Assembly: GCA_022792755.1 (NCBI GenBank)
Contig: JAAWBP010000076.1
Coordinates: 1 to 15,956 of the forward strand
Direction: 5' to 3'
DNA length: 15,956 bases
From: Oscillospiraceae bacterium
GTDB taxonomy: Bacteria > Bacillota > Clostridia > Oscillospirales > Ruminococcaceae
The position numbers and the translations under genes are program-made. Positions within the stretch are counted from its first letter, which is position 1. Each line of letters starts with the position of its first letter. This document shows, piece after piece, positions 12,908 through 15,956 of the stretch. The notes beneath the pieces are model-generated. The model did not search any database. It worked only from the letters and a program-made list of their open reading frames with translations, and was not told the origin of the DNA.

Positions 12908-14725
12908 ATGGAGTACTGTCAGTCGGTCTGGCCTGAGTCGGCGGATTACCGGGTGACCGTCACCCCGGAAAACGGGGCTTCCAAGAGCCTCAAAACCTTT
13001 GCGGCACACCAGCATCAGCCGGGAACCTTTAACTATGACACCGAGCTCGAAACCTTCGCCCGCTGGGATCACGACGGCCCGGCCCATGTTTGCATCGAGG
13101 TTTTAAACCCGGAAATCAGGATGCAGAACGTCTGCGTCCGCCCCCGCAAAGCCGGGGTTTTCCCCTCGGTCGATCCGGCGGGGCGGCGGATCGAATTTGA
13201 CATCGACACCGCAAAGGAGATGCACAGGGTCCTCTCAGTTGAGGCAGACGGAATCGCCCGCCCCTGCTTTTTGTTCACCGAGCCGGTGCAGAACGACCTG
13301 CCGGATCCAGCGGACAGTAGGGTTTGCCGGGTGCCTGCTTCCCGGGACGACGGGGACGTCATTACGCAGGAGCGGTTCGACTCCCTTTATCAGGGCTGCG
13401 ATACCCTTTATTTTGCACCCGGCGTCTACAATATGGAATACCTGGTCGCTCAGGGCGATGACAAATCCTGGTATTTTGAGGAGGGCGCGATGATCCGCCT
13501 GCGCCGCCCGGGCGAGATGAGCGAGCACGACCACTCTAAAATCCGCAACGGCATCACGCTGACGGGGAAGAACATCCGAATCTATGGGAGAGGGATCCTG
13601 GACGGGAAGGCGGATACCGACACGCTGCCCCATCCGCTGACCTGCAACGGGAATGTCCTCTGTGTCCAGGACGCCGAAAATGTGACGGTGGAGGGGTTGG
13701 TCTTCACCCACAGCATGGGGTTCTGCCTCGTCGCCCTGCAGAGCACCGGCATCCTCTTTGATTTGATCCGGACAGCCGGCTCGCAGGACACGACCTCCAA
13801 CGACGGCATCCTGATTGACGGGAGCAAGAACGCGGTGGTACGCCGCTGTTTTGTCAACAATCACGACGACTCGCTCGAGGTCAAAACCCATCACTACACC
13901 AAAACTTCCACCGAAAATGTCCTGTTCGAAGACTGCGTCGTCTGGAACCGGGGCGGGATGTGTTTGGCGGCTGCCTGGGAAAACTGGTGGGATATCAAAA
14001 ACGTCACCTGGCGGCGCATTTCAGTTATCCATCATGAGAATTACGGGAACGGCGCTCTTTGCGTCTACACCGGGAACCGCGGTTTAGTGGACAATCTGCT
14101 GTTTGAGGACATCGACGTAGAAGAAACCCCGTTCGGCGGGATCGCCGTCACGGTGGAGCAGCATCCTTGGAGTTACTGGGGCCGGCCCGACATTGCGGAG
14201 ATTTTGGGGGAAGAACTCTCGGCCGATCCCAACGAAAACTGGTCGGATATCGGCAACATCCACTTTAAAAATATCGAAATCGGGCATACGCAGGGCTTTG
14301 ACAGCGAATTTTACCCAAAGCCGAAGCCCCCGGGAAATGGAAACGGCCACGGAGGGCGGGGGTATAAGCTGCACATCCCCGTGCCGGAGTTTTCTTCCAA
14401 CCAGGCTTCCGTCGTGCGCTCCCACCTGGTTGGGACGATCACCTTCGAAAATGTCTACATCCACACCTACCGGGATGCGCAGACCTTTTCCCGTTTTGGG
14501 CGGGGGGAAGACCACTACGCCGGCCGCCCGATCCCCGGGCATTATCTGACCGACCTGACCACCGACAACTGGATCCTTTGGGAGGGGGTCAATCCCCAGC
14601 TTTGGGAGCTGATCCCCGGCATGTCGCCCGAGAAGGTTTACACCCCAAAACCGGACGAGGCGGAGCACAAGGCCCGGCTGGAATACTGGGAAAGCCACGT
14701 CCGTTTCTTGGTCTCCAAACCGTGA
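12908..14725 (+). CDS. Right-handed beta-helix glycoside hydrolase (GH28/GH49-like)
   Basis: A 605-residue protein without a signal peptide, so likely cytoplasmic. The first ~110 residues are a beta-rich N-terminal domain. From about 165 on it shows parallel beta-helix repeats (IRIYGRGILDGKAD, NVTVEGLVFTHSM, NAVVRRCFVNNHDDSLEVKT, NVLFEDCVVWNRGGM, NLLFEDIDVEETPFGGI, NIHFKNIEIGHTQG). The motif TSNDGI gives D299 and NHDDS gives D320 and D321. The 21- and 22-residue spacings equal those of the three catalytic Asp of fungal GH28 polygalacturonases. The GH28 GHG histidine is not at the equivalent place, where WNRGGM occurs, so this may be a GH49-like or divergent member. GGAGGG precedes the ATG, and a strong terminator follows. 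The 180 nt upstream hold the tRNA terminator and a GGGAGAG/CTCT-CCC hairpin, but no clear promoter. Confidence 0.8.
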   Translation: MEYCQSVWPESADYRVTVTPENGASKSLKTFAAHQHQPGTFNYDTELETFARWDHDGPAHVCIEVLNPEIRMQNVCVRPRKAGVFPSVDPAGRRIEFDIDTAKEMHRVLSVEADGIARPCFLFTEPVQNDLPDPADSRVCRVPASRDDGDVITQERFDSLYQGCDTLYFAPGVYNMEYLVAQGDDKSWYFEEGAMIRLRRPGEMSEHDHSKIRNGITLTGKNIRIYGRGILDGKADTDTLPHPLTCNGNVLCVQDAENVTVEGLVFTHSMGFCLVALQSTGILFDLIRTAGSQDTTSNDGILIDGSKNAVVRRCFVNNHDDSLEVKTHHYTKTSTENVLFEDCVVWNRGGMCLAAAWENWWDIKNVTWRRISVIHHENYGNGALCVYTGNRGLVDNLLFEDIDVEETPFGGIAVTVEQHPWSYWGRPDIAEILGEELSADPNENWSDIGNIHFKNIEIGHTQGFDSEFYPKPKPPGNGNGHGGRGYKLHIPVPEFSSNQASVVRSHLVGTITFENVYIHTYRDAQTFSRFGRGEDHYAGRPIPGHYLTDLTTDNWILWEGVNPQLWELIPGMSPEKVYTPKPDEAEHKARLEYWESHVRFLVSKP

Positions 14726-14764
14726 AAGCAGCAGTGAAAATCGTCGGACAATCATACGCAAAAA

Positions 14765-14805
14765 GGCCCGCCGTCAAGGGGATTTCTCTGACGGCGGGCC
14801 TTTTT
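14765..14805 (+). terminator. Strong intrinsic terminator of the beta-helix hydrolase gene
   Basis: GGCCCGCCGTCA (14765-14776) and TGACGGCGGGCC (14789-14800) form a perfect 12-bp stem with a 12-nt loop, followed by TTTTT. Four or more A on the left make it potentially bidirectional. Confidence 0.93.
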
Positions 14806-15010
14806 GCGGCGGAGTGCCTCCGCGGTCAATTCGCGATACCTAAGCGGGGCAGACTTCTAAGTTCATATCCCACGAGGCACGCAGGGTGACACCGGCCGGA
14901 CAAACGCGGCGGAGTGCCTCCGCGCCTGTGCCCAGGCAGGGCAATCGCGATTCACAGGAAGGATAGGACTTACAAGTTCGTAGCCCGCGCGGCACGCAGG
15001 GGTACCCTGC
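14806..15010. repeat. Two imperfect tandem copies of a structured ~100-bp intergenic repeat
   Basis: The 19-mer GCGGCGGAGTGCCTCCGCG occurs at 14806-14824 and again, identically, at 14906-14924, exactly 100 bp apart. It contains a GCGGAG-TGC-CTCCGC hairpin. Both copies continue with a CGCGAT core, then a related block (14851-14887 and 14965-15003) ending in GGCACGCAGGG. Copy 2 carries about 14 additional bases around CCTGTGCCCAGGCAGGG. This stretch of about 290 nt between terminator and MerR gene has no plausible ORF. It may be a dispersed genomic repeat or a structured RNA. Confidence 0.6.
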
Positions 15011-15043
15011 CCAGAAAAGCTCAAATTTATTTTTCGAAAGGGC

Positions 15044-15074
15044 TTGCTTGTGACGCTGCGTCATGAGCTATAAT
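15044..15074 (+). promoter_or_regulatory. MerR/TipAS-type promoter and operator (19-bp spacer)
   Basis: TTGCTT (15044-15049) and a perfect TATAAT (15069-15074) are 19 nt apart, and the spacer contains the perfect palindrome TGACGC-T-GCGTCA (15051-15063). It sits 20 nt before the TipAS-type MerR gene, so it is likely autoregulated by it. Confidence 0.75.
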
Positions 15075-15094
15075 ATTGGCAGGAGGCGATCGAT

Positions 15095-15895
15095 ATGGGG
15101 AAATACAGGGCGATCCCGGAAGGCTATATGACGGTCGGAGAGGTCGCTAAAAAAATGGGGACGACCGTCCGCACCCTGCAATACTACGACAGGGAAAAGC
15201 TGCTCTGCCCCTCGGCGGAAAGCGAAGGGGGGCGCAGGCTTTACAGCAATCAGGACTTGATCAAACTCCACCAGATCCTCTCTCTAAAGTCCCTTGGATT
15301 TTCGCTGGACGACATCCGGGAGCGGCTGATGCCCCTCGACCGGCCCGCCGACGTTGCGGCGATTTTGGAAAAGCAGGCCGCCGATGTGCGGGAAAAGATC
15401 GGGGTTTTGTCGGAATCCCTGAAAGAGATCGAGAAGCTGCGGGAGGAAGTGCTGCAGATGCAGCAGGTCGATTTCAAAAAATACGCCGATATCATCGTCA
15501 ATCTTCAGATGAAAAACGAGTTTTACTACCTCATCAAGCACTTTGACGACGAACTGCTCGAGCATGTCCGGGATCGTTTCAGCAAAGAGGGCGCCTTTGC
15601 CTTTATGGACCGGTTCGGCCGTTTGAGCGATGAGATCCTACAGCTTCAAAAGGATGGGATTTCCCCCGGCAGCGAAAAGGGCCAGGCGCTCGCAAAGGAG
15701 TTTTGGGAAATGGTGATGGAATTTGCAGACGGCGACCTGCGCATCCTGCCCAAGCTCGTAAAGTGGGGAGAAACACTGGGAAATGGAAATGAGTGGGAGA
15801 AAAAGCAGACGCTTGTAAATGCCTGGATCGGGCCGGCGTTGGAGATTTACTTTTCGGAGCTGGGCGCAGATCCATTTAAGGGGGATTCTGAATGA
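15095..15895 (+). CDS. MerR family regulator with TipAS-like effector domain
   Basis: A 266-residue regulator. Residues about 12-80 form the MerR winged helix (MTVGEVAKKMGTTVRTLQYYDREKLL, GRRLYSNQDLIKLHQILSLKSLGFSLDDIRERL). A coiled coil of about 90-125 follows (the dimerisation helix). The remainder (KNEFYYLIKHFDDELLEHVRDRFS, KGQALAKEFWEMVMEF, WIGPALEIYFSELG) corresponds to the TipAS/antibiotic-recognition helical domain, which binds thiopeptides and other bulky drugs in known members. AGGAGG lies 8-9 nt upstream of ATG 15095. The stop overlaps the next start (ATGA), so it is translationally coupled to the ABC transporter gene, its presumed target. Confidence 0.93.
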   Translation: MGKYRAIPEGYMTVGEVAKKMGTTVRTLQYYDREKLLCPSAESEGGRRLYSNQDLIKLHQILSLKSLGFSLDDIRERLMPLDRPADVAAILEKQAADVREKIGVLSESLKEIEKLREEVLQMQQVDFKKYADIIVNLQMKNEFYYLIKHFDDELLEHVRDRFSKEGAFAFMDRFGRLSDEILQLQKDGISPGSEKGQALAKEFWEMVMEFADGDLRILPKLVKWGETLGNGNEWEKKQTLVNAWIGPALEIYFSELGADPFKGDSE

Positions 15896-15956
15896 ATCAT
15901 GCGATACAGGTTCGCAGACTACAAAAAAGCTACGGCAGTCGCACTGTCCTCAAGGG
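15892..15956 (+). CDS. ABC transporter ATP-binding protein (N-terminus only, cut by window end)
   Basis: The frame starting at ATG 15892, overlapping the MerR stop by four bases, reads MNHAIQVRRLQKSYGSRTVLKG. This is the standard N-terminal strand and A-loop aromatic of ABC ATPases (K-x-Y-G before the Walker A motif, which lies beyond the window). With the TipAS-type MerR regulator it probably forms a drug-inducible efflux operon. Only 21 complete codons are visible, so the subfamily cannot be called. Confidence 0.82.
   Translation, partial: MNHAIQVRRLQKSYGSRTVLK

Noticed and set aside
12577..12936. ORFs on both strands across the tRNA-Glu gene (12577-12906 minus, 12550-12936 plus)
   Set aside because: They run through tRNA sequence and lack ribosome binding sites or family signals.
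14806..15010. CRISPR array
   Set aside because: Only two copies, units of about 100 bp with diverged content and no regular short repeat-spacer pattern or cas genes.

Overview
The window looks like a chromosomal segment from a Gram-positive, moderately GC-rich gut-type Clostridia (Oscillospiraceae/Ruminococcaceae-like). Supporting signs are strong AGGAGG-type ribosome binding sites, several TTG starts, sigma-A promoters with near-consensus boxes, intrinsic terminators with U-tracts, and typical families (UMF1-type MFS, MATE, MerR/TipAS plus ABC, cytoplasmic glycosidases). The taxon is an inference from style and gene content. No marker gene was available for a firm placement.

Layout. (a) 1-422, minus: the 5' part of a zinc-dependent phospholipase C-like gene, divergent from a UMF1-type MFS transporter and a short flavodoxin. 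A 15-nt perfect palindrome lies between the divergent promoters. (b) 2438-6936, plus: a large DUF6259-type putative glycosidase, then a GH3 beta-glucosidase/xylosidase with its own promoter and terminator. (c) 7106-7970, plus: two tandem VOC/glyoxalase-fold paralogues. (d) 7924-8154, minus: a very basic small ORF with an excellent promoter and RBS, whose intrinsic terminator lies inside the reading frame before the stop codon. (e) 8240-9476, minus: three membrane-anchored small proteins, two of them paralogous. (f) 9577-9851: a MITE-like element with TA-flanked ~27-bp terminal inverted repeats. (g) 9939-12312, minus: a membrane-anchored MerR regulator followed by a MATE exporter that has a terminator hairpin in its leader. 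(h) 12506-12727, plus: tRNA-Met and tRNA-Glu. (i) 12908-14725, plus: a beta-helix glycoside hydrolase (GH28/GH49-like). (j) 14806-15010: two imperfect tandem copies of a structured intergenic repeat. (k) 15095-end, plus: a TipAS-type MerR regulator overlapping the start of an ABC transporter ATPase gene.

How the genes work together. The three glycosidases lack signal peptides, so they probably act in the cytoplasm on imported oligosaccharides. The two MerR genes each sit by an exporter gene, and each has a promoter with a 19-bp spacer that holds a TGACG-type palindrome. This suggests drug- or metabolite-responsive efflux modules with autoregulation.

The observation most worth following is the small ORF at 7924-8154. 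Its mRNA is predicted to end at an in-frame terminator, giving a non-stop transcript. That is the arrangement used by the ribosome-rescue factors ArfA (E. coli) and BrfA (Bacillus). The protein is also basic and carries a Y-x-R-K motif near the truncation point, so it is a candidate for an independently evolved Clostridial ribosome-rescue factor or tmRNA-monitored protein.
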